This document shows positions 22,801 to 33,166 of a stretch of DNA of 64,000 bases, in pieces. Position numbers and translations under genes: made by a program. The stretch lies in contig JAPVLO010000019.1 of the NCBI GenBank assembly GCA_027257055.1, positions 11,923,001 through 11,987,000 of the forward strand. Direction: 5' to 3'. Numbering within the stretch: position 1 is the first letter of the stretch; the number at the start of each line of letters is the position of its first letter. The DNA comes from Cephalopachus bancanus. Its lineage: Eukaryota > Chordata > Mammalia > Primates > Tarsiidae. The notes under the pieces were generated by a model. That model was not told the origin of the DNA. It searched no databases and saw nothing but the letters and a program-made list of their open reading frames with translations.

Positions 22801-22927
22801 TGCTAACTTTGTACTATTACAGAGATCTTAAGATGTCACTCACTACTAACTACTAATTAGGCATTAGTAGTGACATCTTAAGATCTCTGTAAGTAGAGCA
22901 AAGTTGGTAGACAGCATTGAGTAGTGG
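22783..22927. repeat. Foldback: 65-bp inverted repeat at an L1 5' junction
   Basis: Left arm 22783-22848 and right arm 22865-22927 are reverse complements except for about five substitutions, one 4-bp (CACT) and one 1-bp indel. The spacer is about 16 bp. The left arm begins inside the MIR end and extends into unique flank. The right arm abuts the truncated 5' end of an L1. RNA or single-stranded DNA from here would form a long hairpin. Confidence 0.92.
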
Positions 22928-23070
22928 TCCCCTTATAGAAATTGGAACTGGCAACCAGTTCCTGATTAAAACCCCAAGTGCCCATGCCATAAGAGGTAAG
23001 ATAGAAAAGTGAGACCTCATCAAACAGACAAGATTCTGTAAAGCGAAAGAAACCATCAAGAGAGCAGAGA

Positions 23071-23354
23071 GGCCGGACTCGGTGGCTCAGCCTGTAATCC
23101 CACGCCTTTGAGAGGCTGAGGTGAGTGAATTGCCTGAGCCCGCAGGTTCGAGACCCGCCTGGGCAGCGAGACCTCATCTCTACAATAAATCAAAAAATCA
23201 GCCAGGCGTGGTAGCACATGCCTGTAATTCCGGCTACTTGGAAGGCTGAGGTGGAAGGATCGCCGGAGCCCAGCAGGTCGAGGCTGCGGTGGCCGGGAGC
23301 GGTCACTGCACTCCAATCTGGGCGACAGAGTGAGACTTCAACTCAAAAAAAAAG
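23071..23354 (+). mobile_element. Young Alu nested in L1
   Basis: A dimer of the 5-nt-deletion subfamily. Target duplication AAGAGAGCAGAGA at 23058-23070 and AAGAAAGCAGAGA at 23355-23367, one mismatch. Confidence 0.94.
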
Positions 23355-23496
23355 AAGAAAGCAGAGACAGCCCACAGAATGGGAAAAAATATTTGCCAAT
23401 TGTATATCTGACAAAGGCCTAACATCTAGGATATACGAGGAACTCATACATACTGATAGAAAAAAACAAACAGCCCCATTAAAAAGTGGGCAAAAG

Positions 23497-23760
23497 CCGG
23501 GCTTGGTGGCTCAGCCTGTAATCCCGCGCCTTTGGGAGGCTGAGGTGAGTGGATTACCTGAGCCCCACGGGTTCGAGACCCACCTGGGCAGCGAGACCTC
23601 ATCTCTACAATAAATTTTAAAAAATCATCCGGGCGTGGTAGTGCATGCCTGTAATTCCGGCTACGGGAAGGCTGAGGCGGAAGGATCACCGGAGCCTAGT
23701 AGGTCGAGTAGACTCCAGTCTGGGCGACAGAGTGAGACTCCAACTCAAAAAAAAAAAACA
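23497..23760 (+). mobile_element. Young Alu nested in L1, right-arm deletion
   Basis: Perfect 16-bp TSD, AAAAAGTGGGCAAAAG, at 23481-23496 and 23761-23776. About 30 nt are missing from the right monomer: the sequence jumps from AGGTCGAG to GACTCCAGTC near 23708, removing the GTGGCC hairpin. Confidence 0.95.
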
Positions 23761-24570
23761 AAAAAGTGGGCAAAAGACATGAATAGACATTCCTCAAAAG
23801 AAGATATATAGGCAGCCAACAGACACATGAAAAAGTGCTCAGCCTCACTCATCATCAGAGAAATGCAAATCAAAACCATATTGAGATAGCACCTAACCCC
23901 AGTAAGAATGGCCATCTTTAATAAAACAAAAAACAACAACAGATGTGGCGCGGATACAGAGAAAAAGGAACGCTTCTGCACCACTAGTGGGAATGCAAAC
24001 GAGTGCAACCTCTTTGGAAGACAGTGTGGTGATTTCTGAAAGAACTAGAAATTGACCTTCCATGTGACCCAGCAAATACCCTATTGGGAATATACCTGGA
24101 GGAACTCAAAACATTCTTCAAAAAAATACCTGCACACGCATGTTTGTTGCAGCTTTATTCACAATAGCCAGAACATGGAACCAACCATGCTGTCCATAGA
24201 AGCTGGACTGGATAAGAAAAATGTGGTACATATACACAATGGAATATTATGCAGCCATATAGAAGGACAATCATGGACTTTGCAGCAACTTGGATAGATT
24301 TGTAGTCTATCATACTCAGTGATTTATCACGGAAACCAAGAACAGAGTACCACATGTTCTCACTCATAAGTGGGCCTTGAACAATTATCATAATACTATA
24401 AGAAAGGGATTGGCAAAAGTGGGAAACTTCTGGGGGGGAGTGGGATTGGCAGTTGAGGGAAACTATCAGGGGATGGTGGGGGCTTCCCTCATCAACAAGG
24501 GTACCTGCATAATGAACATTTCTATACCTAACCCTGAATTATACCCCACATCTTTAAAATAAAAAAAATT

Positions 24571-25646
24571 AAAACCAGATAGGAAATGGCAGCAAAATAA
24601 AAAATAAAATCATTTATTGTTCTGGCACAAAAGTATATGTCACTAGTACTGTGTCTGGACTTGCCAAATAATAAAAAATGTGAAGCAAAATTATGAGAAA
24701 ATTTAATTTTGTAATAATTTATGATGAGGTTGCCCTATATAAAGTGTTTGCTTTCATCTGGACTACAGATGAAGTGAAGGCTTTCTTTGTTTTCTTCTGA
24801 TGTCTTTATATATTGAAGTCAGTTTCATATGAAACATATTATCCAAATAAGCTTGCTTGTTGCTTCATAGGCTGCTTGAGTCATATTGATTCAAGCAGGT
24901 AAAATGTGAATCCTGAAAATGATTATATAAATGCTAAGCACATCGATCTCACAGATGACTCTTTTACAAATAGTTTCAATCATTCCTTTTCTGGATATAT
25001 GGAATAAGTATTTTTATTAATGAGGTTAAGATCTGCATATCTAGCTCAAACTGCCTTATTTTTCCTCACATATTACTAAAATAATATCATGTACTTTTAT
25101 GGTGTTTAAAGGTCTAGAAATCCTCCAAATTCTATTCATTTATAATATATTCAAGAAAACTTAAAGACCAGGTTGCAAACATGTTCATTATCAAGTTTTC
25201 TACATGAGTATTAATGTGAAAACAGAGAAAAACACCTTCCTGCATTTTGATGAACCAAAAGTCACCCTTTCACATAAATAACTATCTGTCACAACATCAT
25301 TGCCTAAGTGGTGATGATTAGTGTCCCAAACTAGATATTTTTATAAACTAGACCTTGATTTATAGATATTCTATACATTAAATATATACTAGCAAAACAA
25401 AAAGCAAACTATATCATACAAACAGAAAATCAAATGTGCTTTTGTACCCTAATTTAGTAATTTTGAAGATTTTAGAATCCCGCCTTGAAAATTTAGAGCT
25501 GAAGCATTTTAGATTTAGTATTTGAAAAGTAGAATTTTATTTCTAGATGAAACCTATGCTTATATGTGCATATATTTAGGACAATATTGCACTTAGGCTA
25601 TATTTTAAATATATGTAATGATTTTATCAGTTTAGTTTATACTGGA

Positions 25647-25694
<48 letters not shown>

Positions 25695-26149
25695 ACCTAA
25701 AGATAAATTAGCTTAAACTCTTGAAATTGGATCAAAGACTTTAGTATGACAGCAGCAATTCTGATGCAATTTCCCAGTGAATAGTTAAAAAGAATAGTTA
25801 TTTTTTCCTTTTACTTGTGGAGAAAAATTTTATTTGAGGATTTAAAGACCAAGCCAGAAATCCCTTGTACATTATAGAATAAGAAAAAATACTGAATCCT
25901 ATTTTTGTTTTCCTACAAGTTTATCAACTTTTGATTATGCTTTCACTGTTTCAAGTAGCAGAATTTCAAGCCAAAACCTTTATAATCTATTTTAACACAG
26001 CAAAGCTATCATCATGCCGTCTGAAAATAATGGCTTCCATGAGATGATTATAATAGATCATCTTGAATTAGAAATCTTTTGTGCAATCTTTTTCAAGTGA
26101 TCTGAAATGGAATTTGCGATTCTTTGTTCCATTCACTGTACCATTGTAC
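24571..26149. other. AT-rich sequence, nothing recognised except a GT repeat
   Basis: No gene or confident repeat outside the dinucleotide repeat at 25652-25691. Confidence 0.5.
25652..25691. repeat. (GT)20 microsatellite
   Basis: About 40 bp of uninterrupted GT. Long pure runs of this kind are usually polymorphic. Confidence 0.97.
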
Positions 26150-26460
26150 CAGACATTTTTAATTCAACAAAAGTCTCAAGCATCTACTCTGTTCCAGGCA
26201 CTGTTCATAGTGCAATGGTAAAAAAAAAAAAAAAAAAAAAAGATGAAAGCTGTCATCACAGAGCTCATATTCTTGTGAAGATGGACATTAAAAATAATTC
26301 TAATATAGAGTGGTACATGAGAAAACATCATTGTGTACAAGACTAGAAAGCAACGCAGAAATTGGAAGACCCCTTGGAGGGAGCAGACAAGAAGTGATTC
26401 ATAAGATGTTTCCTGAAATAGGCTGTGAAGGATGAATAAGAGTTTTTATAATATCAAAGA
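26150..26460 (-). mobile_element. L2 fragment, antisense, with A22 run
   Basis: 'aagcatctactctgttccag', 'gcactgttcatagtgcaatg' and 'acagagctcatattcttgtg' are reversed L2. A run of 22 A (26220-26241) interrupts it. Confidence 0.72.
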
Positions 26461-26784
26461 TGCTATTCATCCTCAACAGGGATTTTATTTCCATATTCAG
26501 ATAACAGTACAGCAAAAAAGTTTCTGACTCAACATGGGAACAATAATGTTTCATTTAATAGATATTCTATTAATATTTGAGTAGTGAAATAAAGCTATTT
26601 AATAACAGTGTGATAATGTTAACCTCATGGTAAATATTTCATATTTTCAGGCAAATAAACCTTTACTAATAAATTTTTGTCTAAAGCGGTAGATTTTTGA
26701 GATGAGCTGTAAAGTTTGAGCAAAAAAAATGTGAAGGATCTATATCATCTAACTAAGGTAAAGATCTTCATTAAGTTAAAAATT

Positions 26785-27130
26785 TATTGAGTATCTACCG
26801 CACACAGGAGATTATTCCAGACTCCTAGAATATAGAGATGAAAGCAATTTTCTTTCATTAGAGAGTTCACAGTATGATTAGGGAGAAAACTTACTGAGTC
26901 ATGATTACCTGGTTAGGGCCTATGGCAGAAGCAACAGACAAAATCAGATGAGAGACACACTAACGAAAAATGGAAGGCTGAACAAGGCTTTCCAGAGAAA
27001 GAGATATTTGATTTAAGACTAAAGAAAGAGTTAGAGTTAGCCATGTAAAGAAACTGGGAAGAGCAGTTTAAGTAACGGAAATAGAATTTACCAATGCCAT
27101 AATACGGAGACCAGAACAATTGTTCTGTAG
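26785..27130 (-). mobile_element. L2 fragment, antisense
   Basis: 'ttattgagtatctaccgcac' starts the reversed L2 3' end, and 'aaagaaactgggaagagcag' follows further along. Degenerate. Confidence 0.65.
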
Positions 27131-27639
27131 ATATATATTTCTTGGAGGAGAATCCAGGAAAGAAGTCCATATGTCATTCTAGATTTTTTAGATTTTAGAT
27201 AATTAAACCAGATATCCTTTGTTGTGTGCATGCACGTGTGCTATCTCATTTAAAACAATCTGTTAGAAAAGACTTTTTTATAAAGTCAATCTGTATTGAA
27301 GTAACTTTATTCGAGACAGGATGTAATGGCTCTTTTATTCTTAGGGCATAATGTCATTCATTTAAAAATTTTGCCAAGGATGGCAAAATTCATTTACAAC
27401 CACATGCCAAGCACAATTTCTTCTTTGTTGTTAGCTGAAGTATTTGGATATAAGGATCCTAATGTTTGCCCAGGCCTCAAGTTAAAGAGTGGCATGTTTG
27501 ATTAGTGGTGTCTGCCACTCATCAGGGAGTGAAGAGTGTTGAATCTGACTCTAATTCCTAAAGAAGCTGTTTATTTCCCTTTAGGCTAAGATCCAGGAAA
27601 ACAAAATTCATTATATCAATCATGGCAAACACTAAGCTC

Positions 27640-27830
27640 TTAGAACACACTTTCCACCATTGAAGGTCTTCACATGTATTAATCATGTAATCCTCATAGC
27701 AAGCCTGTGAAGTGAAAACAAAGGCAGAAAAAAGTCAAGGGAAATATGCAAGTTTGGCAGCTAGTGAGGCTTCCCACCCTGGCCATTGACACCGGGTGAC
27801 GTGCTCTTGCCAGCTGTGAAATAGAAGCCT
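27640..27830 (-). mobile_element. MIR, antisense
   Basis: 'tcatgtaatcctcatagcaa' followed by 'gcctgtgaagtgaaaacaaa' and 'gtttggcagctagtgaggc' fit reversed MIR, with some insertions. Confidence 0.62.
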
Positions 27831-28098
27831 TGCTGTCAACTATCCAAATTAAATTATTTATAAGACAATGTCAGCTATCTTAGTAAAGCCCTAAAGAGTA
27901 GTAATACATATTTAAATGTTATTCAAATAAACAGTTGACAGGATACATGAAGGCACATCAACTTCTCTTTAGCACCTCTACTTTGGAGACAGGCAGAGCT
28001 GTTGTCAATACTATAGCATAGCTCTGAAGTCTATATATGTTCTAGACTCTCTATATTCTCTCTCTCTGTCTGTATGCACATGTGTGTATACATATATA

Positions 28099-28580
28099 CC
28101 AGGGGTGCCAAAAAAATGCATACACATTTTAAGAGATGTTCTCCATAATCAGAAGTGTATGAACACTGATGGCAATTACAAACATGACTTGGACTAATCT
28201 TACTGAGTATTACAACTTTAATACAATTTTTTTATTTCTTAAAATGTGCATACAGGCCAGACATGGTAGCTCAGCCTGTAATCCCAGCACTTTGGAAGAC
28301 CAAGGCAAGAGAATTGCCTGAGTCCAGGGGTTCAAGACCAGCCTCGGCAACTTGCTGAGACCTCGTCTCTACAATAAATCAAAAATAAGCTGGGTGTGGT
28401 AGTGCACACCTGTAGTTCCATCTACTTGGAAGACTGAGGTGGAAGGATCACTTGAGCCCAGCAGGTCAAGGCTGCGGTGACTGTCACCATGACATTGCAC
28501 TCCAGCCTGTGCAACAGAGTGAGACCCCAACTCAAAAATAAAAGTGCATACATTTTATTTTTTGGAGGTCAGCCCCTTTG
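28099..28580. mobile_element. Tc1/mariner-type MITE, split by an Alu
   Basis: The left terminal repeat CCAGGGGTGCCAAAAAAATG... through ACATTTTAAG is mirrored at the right by CTTAAAATGTGCATAC and, past the Alu, TTTTATTTTTTGGAGG...CCCC. TA dinucleotides flank both ends. Without the Alu it is about 190 bp with no coding capacity. I relate it to the HSTC2/Kanga-like group on terminal sequence, from memory. Confidence 0.75.
28255..28543 (+). mobile_element. Alu, older branch, inside MITE terminal repeat
   Basis: A dimer beginning GGCCAGACATGGTAGCTCAG and keeping GGCAACTTGCTGAGACC. TSD GTGCATACA at 28246-28254 and 28544-28552. The right arm lacks the GTGGCC/GGCCAC hairpin of younger copies. Confidence 0.92.
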
Positions 28581-28735
28581 TAATACAGACTTCCACCCTA
28601 GGTTAGTGATCTAGGAACCCATCGGCATCAGTGCACCAGAGAGGCTATGTTTGGCTTTAGTGAAAATTTTTTTTTTTTTTTTTTTTAGATTCTTTCAGCA
28701 CATTAGTTCATTTCATGATGGGAGATTTATGATTA

Positions 28736-28997
28736 CACCTGCCCACATTGCACTGAGTGTTCAGCAGTTTTAGACCAAAAATAGCATTACCCTGTATTCA
28801 ACTCTCCCTATTCACCTGATCTTGCCTTTCCCCAGATGAGAAAAATCCTCAAAAGGAAATTCTTTGCCAATGTGGAAGAGGTGAAACAAAAAATGGCAGA
28901 AGCACTAAAAGGCATCAAAACTGATGAGTTCAAAAACTGTTTTGAGTGTCTTGATAGGTGTATTGCTACAAACATAGAGTTCTTTAAAGGTGACTGA
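28736..28997 (+). pseudogene. mariner transposase C-terminal remnant
   Basis: Mariner transposases cut and paste DNA through a DDD catalytic triad. Conceptual reading gives AHIALSVQQF, a TAG, then TKNSITL near 28740-28790, and YSPDLAFPQMRKILKRKFF from about 28812, including the expected late acidic residue of the YSPDLAP motif. The frame from ATG 28836 stays open for 54 codons and ends ...FFKGD at TGA 28995-28997, a typical mariner end. About 15 residues after YSPDLA and about four in the middle (FE-CLDRC) are missing. Terminal sequence with GGGGGTCCTACTTTGTAC follows at about 29050. The upstream two thirds are absent. It is a dead fragment, and a small domesticated ORF is unlikely but not excluded. 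Confidence 0.85.
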
Positions 28998-29129
28998 AGT
29001 TCAAACATTGAAGAATAAATACACAATTTTTTATAAATAAATTTTGGGTTTTGGGGGTCCTACTTTGTACACATTATTTTGCATACTCTATTCCAACCCA
29101 GTTTTGTTTAGATATATGCCAAATGTAGA

Positions 29130-29255
29130 ATAGGGAAAAAAAATATGGTTTGGGAGTTAGTTCCACGTACTCAAACCCCCCTTGTCTATGATTGACACAA
29201 GTAGCTTCTCTGAACTTCAAGATCCTCATCTGCAAAATGGAATATATTAAGTAAC
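29130..29255 (+). mobile_element. MIR fragment
   Basis: 'gcttctctgaacttcaagat' and 'cctcatctgcaaaatggaat' are the sense MIR core. It lies between the mariner remnant and the L1M start. Confidence 0.7.
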
Positions 29256-29569
29256 ATATTTGGTATTCTCTTTAGGCATCAGCAAGATGGGACATTTGGT
29301 GCTCATACCTCTTGGAAATATCAGTCTAAACAACTATGCAGACATGAAAATACCTTCAAAAGAGTAAAGAAATGAGGAAAGGAATCACAACACCTGAGTG
29401 TAGCACAGAAATGAGAACAAACCCATTGAAGAGGGTAGGAAGGACAGTTTTATATTATACATGTTACCCTTCCCCCAGCTCCAGATAGTACAGCGAGGAG
29501 AGAGAGAGAGAGACCATCTACATAGAGGGAGAAGAGGGAAGCAAGAACCAGACTTCTCCTCAGACCCAA

Positions 29570-30720
29570 CATTGGGCCTACTCTAATAGAACTCACACCA
29601 GGCAGACCCCAGTGGCCCAGACTCCAGGTCAGTACGTGTGAACTGAGCCTCCAGATCTACTTGGTGCCAGGCTGGATCCTGCAGCCCTAGACTCAAGAGA
29701 TGCCCAATAGACTCAGTATCTGAAATACTCCAGCACCATCTCAACCCTACCAGCTCCAGGTTCTGGACTGACCCCGTGCAACAGTGATTCTGGGCTTAGA
29801 ACCCATCCCTGGACCAGATCAAATCTTACAGACAAAGGCTCTCAGCCAGCCCCAGGGCCAGGCCAGCCTCAGCAGCCCCAGACTCTGGACTGCCCCCAGC
29901 ACTAGGTTAACCTCCATAACCTTAGATAGCACACATAATCCTATCCTCTAGGTCAGTTCTTGTGAATATAGGCTTCAGTCCTATTCAGTGCCAGGTCCAA
30001 GACTGCCTCAGGACATTCTGGGTCCAGGCTTATCCCAATAGATGCCAGCCCTAGACCGGCCCTGTAGATCCATGTTCTAAGAAGGCCCCATATACCCAGG
30101 AATTAGGCCAGTTCTTGTGAACCTAGCCTCTAAGATAGCACTCACACAGACCTAGTATCCCAGCCAGTTCTCATAGACTCATATTCCAGGAAAGTAGTGG
30201 CACCAGGTACCAGGCTAGCAACCACAATCTCAGGTTCTAGACTAACTCTTACAGTCCTATACTCCTTGCCTGTTCTAGAACCAGGCTGGCCCCAGGCTCC
30301 AGACCTAAGGTCCAGGATCATTCAAGTCAGATCAAGTTGACTCCATTGGACCAAGGCTCCAGGAACAACCCTATGGATACACACCCCAGGATTAGTCTTG
30401 TGGACTAATTTTCTAGGATCACCATAGCACCAGGACAAATCCCACAGACTCAAGCTCCAAGCCCATCCCAGTGGTCTTAAGTACTAGGCTCATCCCAGTG
30501 CCTAGTTGACTCCTGTAGATTCAGGCATAAGACCACCCTCAGTCCCCTTTAGCCTTTGTGGATTCAGGTTTTAGGCTGGCTCCTGAGAATACAAGGTTCA
30601 GGCCCATCCCTGCCAATCTAATCAACAAGTTCATTCCAGCGGATTCAGGCTCCAGGCTCAAACCCACAAACACAGGAACCAGGCTTACCTACCAGAAGAC
30701 TCCCATAAACATTAAGCCAT
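29570..30720 (+). repeat. Degenerate minisatellite in the L1M 5' region
   Basis: Variants of CCAGGCTCCAGGCC, 'agaccca' and 'gcaccaggcc' recur at loose intervals of about 25-35 bp for over 1 kb. Known L1M 5' regions have comparable repeats. The unit is too diverged to give an exact count by eye. Confidence 0.75.
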
Positions 30721-30974
30721 CCTATAGTCCATGCCAGATAGCCTGCTCAGAATCTCTTGCTAGACTGACTGGTAAAGAGCTCTACCACACAAGGAAATTC
30801 ACAAAAACTAGAATAAGTTCCTACTTTTTCAAATATGCAGATATTAACATAAGGCAAACAAGAAACATGAAAACCCAAAGAGACATAAAACAACAAAAAT
30901 AACACAATATTCTTCCAGTGGCTGACACCAAAGAATAAGGTCTACTCCAAACTGCCTGATAAAGAATTCAAAAA

Positions 30975-31264
30975 GCCGGGCTCGGTGGCTCAGCCTGTAA
31001 TCCCGCGTCTTTGGAAGGCTGAGGTGAGTGGATTGCCTGAGCCTGTGGGTTCAAGACCCACCTGGGCAGCGAGACCTCATCTCTACAATAAATCAAAAAA
31101 TCAGCTGGGCGTGGTAGCACATGCCTGTAATTCCGGCTACTTGGAAGGCTGAGGCAAAAGGATCGCCGGAGCCCAGCAGTTCGAGGCTGCGGTGGCTGGG
31201 AGCGGCCACTGCACTCCAGTCTGGGTGACAGAGTGAGACTCCAACTCAAAAAAATAATAATAAT
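30975..31264 (+). mobile_element. Young Alu nested in L1M
   Basis: 5-nt-deletion subfamily. TSD AATTCAAAA at 30965-30973 and 31265-31273. Tail ends in (AAT)n. Confidence 0.94.
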
Positions 31265-32849
31265 AATTCAAAATAATTGTTTTAAGGAAGCTAAGCAACC
31301 TTCAATCCAACATAGAGAAACAATTCAATGAAATAAAAAATCAACATGTGACCAAAATTAGAAATTGAATAAGATTGAAATTATTTTTTTAAAAAAGGAA
31401 AATTTAGAGCTGAAAAATATAATGTATGAAATGAAAAATGCAATAGAAAAAAGTCAACAGCAAAATCTATCAAGCAGAAGAATTTGTGAACTTGAAGACA
31501 AGTTATTTAAAAATACAGTCAGAGGGAGAAAGTTAAAAGGAATAAAGAAATCTTATGGGATCTATGGGACAGCAACAAAATAGCAAATGTTTAAGCTATT
31601 AAAGTTCAAGGAGAAACGAGAAATAAAGGAGTAGCAAGATTATTTAAAGAAATAATAGCATAATGGCATTCAATCCTAAAGGAAGATAGTCAGAGAGGAA
31701 GAAAGGAATGAAGTTTATATGAAACAACTCCCCCAAAGAAAATGTAACAAAATGGCAGTAGTAAATCTTTAACCATAAAAAAGTATATTGAACGTAACTG
31801 GGTTAAATTCTTCAATTAAAAGACATAGAATGGCTGAATGAATAATAAAAAAAAAATCCTAAAACAGATTCACTTCACCTTTAAAGACACTTATAGATTA
31901 AAAGACGTGGAAAAAGATATTTCATGCAAATGAAAACCAAAAGAAAGCAGAAGTAGTTATACTTTTATCAAATAAAGTAGGCTTTAACTAAAAAATGCAA
32001 AACAAGGTAAAGAAATTTGGTATATAAATAATAAATAGGTCAATACATCAAGAGACTATAACAATTGTAAATAGATATGCACTCAACATCAAAGTACCTA
32101 AATAAATAAAGCAAATATTAATAGACATGAAAGGAGAGATCGGCTGAGATACAATAATATTATGAGGACTTTAATATTCCAAAATGAGCAATGGACAAAA
32201 CATCTAAACAAGAAAATCAATAAGGAAATAGCAGATTTAAATTACATTTTAGGCCAAATGGATCTAACAGGCATATACAGAACATTCTAACAACAGCATA
32301 AAACAAATTCTTCTTAATCATACATAAAACATTCTCCAGAATAGACAGACATATATCAGGTTACAAGACAACCTTTAGCAAATTTAAAGAAGATTGAAAT
32401 TATATTGCCTTTTCCAACTACAATTGTATGAAGCTAGAAATCAGTAACAGGAGGAATTTCAAAAAATCCTTAAATACATGGAAAGTAAATAACATGCACC
32501 TGAACAACCAATGAATCAAAGAATAATTTTTTTAATTGAAAATACCTTGAGATAAAAATCATGGAAACACAACATATCAAAACTTATGGATGCAGCAAAA
32601 TCAGTTCAAAGAGGGTAATTTATAGAAAAAAAATGCCTGCATCAAAAAGAATAATAAGTTCAAATAAACAATCTAACATACCTCCAGCAACTAAAAAAGG
32701 AACAAACTAGTCCCAAAGTTAGTAGAAGGAAGGAAATAATAAAGATAAGCAGAAATAAATAAAATAATAACTAGCAACACAATAGAAAAGGCAAAAACAA
32801 AAACAAAAAACACCCCAAAAACCTAAGAGTTGGGTTTTTTAAAAGGTAT

Positions 32850-33166
32850 GCCAGGTTCAGTGGCTCAGCCTGTAATCCCGCGGCTTTGGGAGGCTGAGGT
32901 GAGTAGATTGCCTGAGCCCGCGGGTTTGAGACTCTCCTGGGCAACTTGGCCAGATCTCATCTCTACAAGAAATCAAAATGAGTTGGGCATGGTAGTGCAC
33001 ACCTGTAGTTCCAGCTACTTGGAAGGCTGAGGCGGAAGGATCCCCAGAACCCAGCAGGTCGAGGCTGCAGTGGCCAGGAGCGGCCACTGTACTCCAGTCT
33101 GTACTTCAGTCTGGGTAACACACGGAGACTCCAACTCAAAAATAAATAAATAAATAAATAAACAAA
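32850..33166 (+). mobile_element. Alu, older branch, nested in L1M
   Basis: A dimer retaining GGGCAACTTGGCCAGATC. The right monomer has a short duplication (TACTCCAGTCTG then TACTTCAGTCTG, about 33090-33113). The tail is (AAAT)n followed by AACAAAATC. Confidence 0.92.

Larger units (their letters stand above)
22928..24570 (+). mobile_element. 5'-truncated L1 with two nested Alus
   Basis: Starts within the C-terminal third of ORF2 (ELATSS-like reading, GTGNQFL) and ends with a G-rich 3'UTR (about 24430-24483) and AAAATAAAAAAAA. L1 sequence is 22928-23070, 23355-23496 and 23761-24570. It aligns with 14800-16190 of the upstream L1 and is the same broad family, diverged. No TSD was identified. 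Confidence 0.92.

Noticed and set aside
32830..33166. Possible second Alu inside the copy at 32850 because the tail region repeats
   Set aside because: Only about 12 bp (TACTCCAGTCTG) are duplicated. A single Alu with a small duplication explains it.
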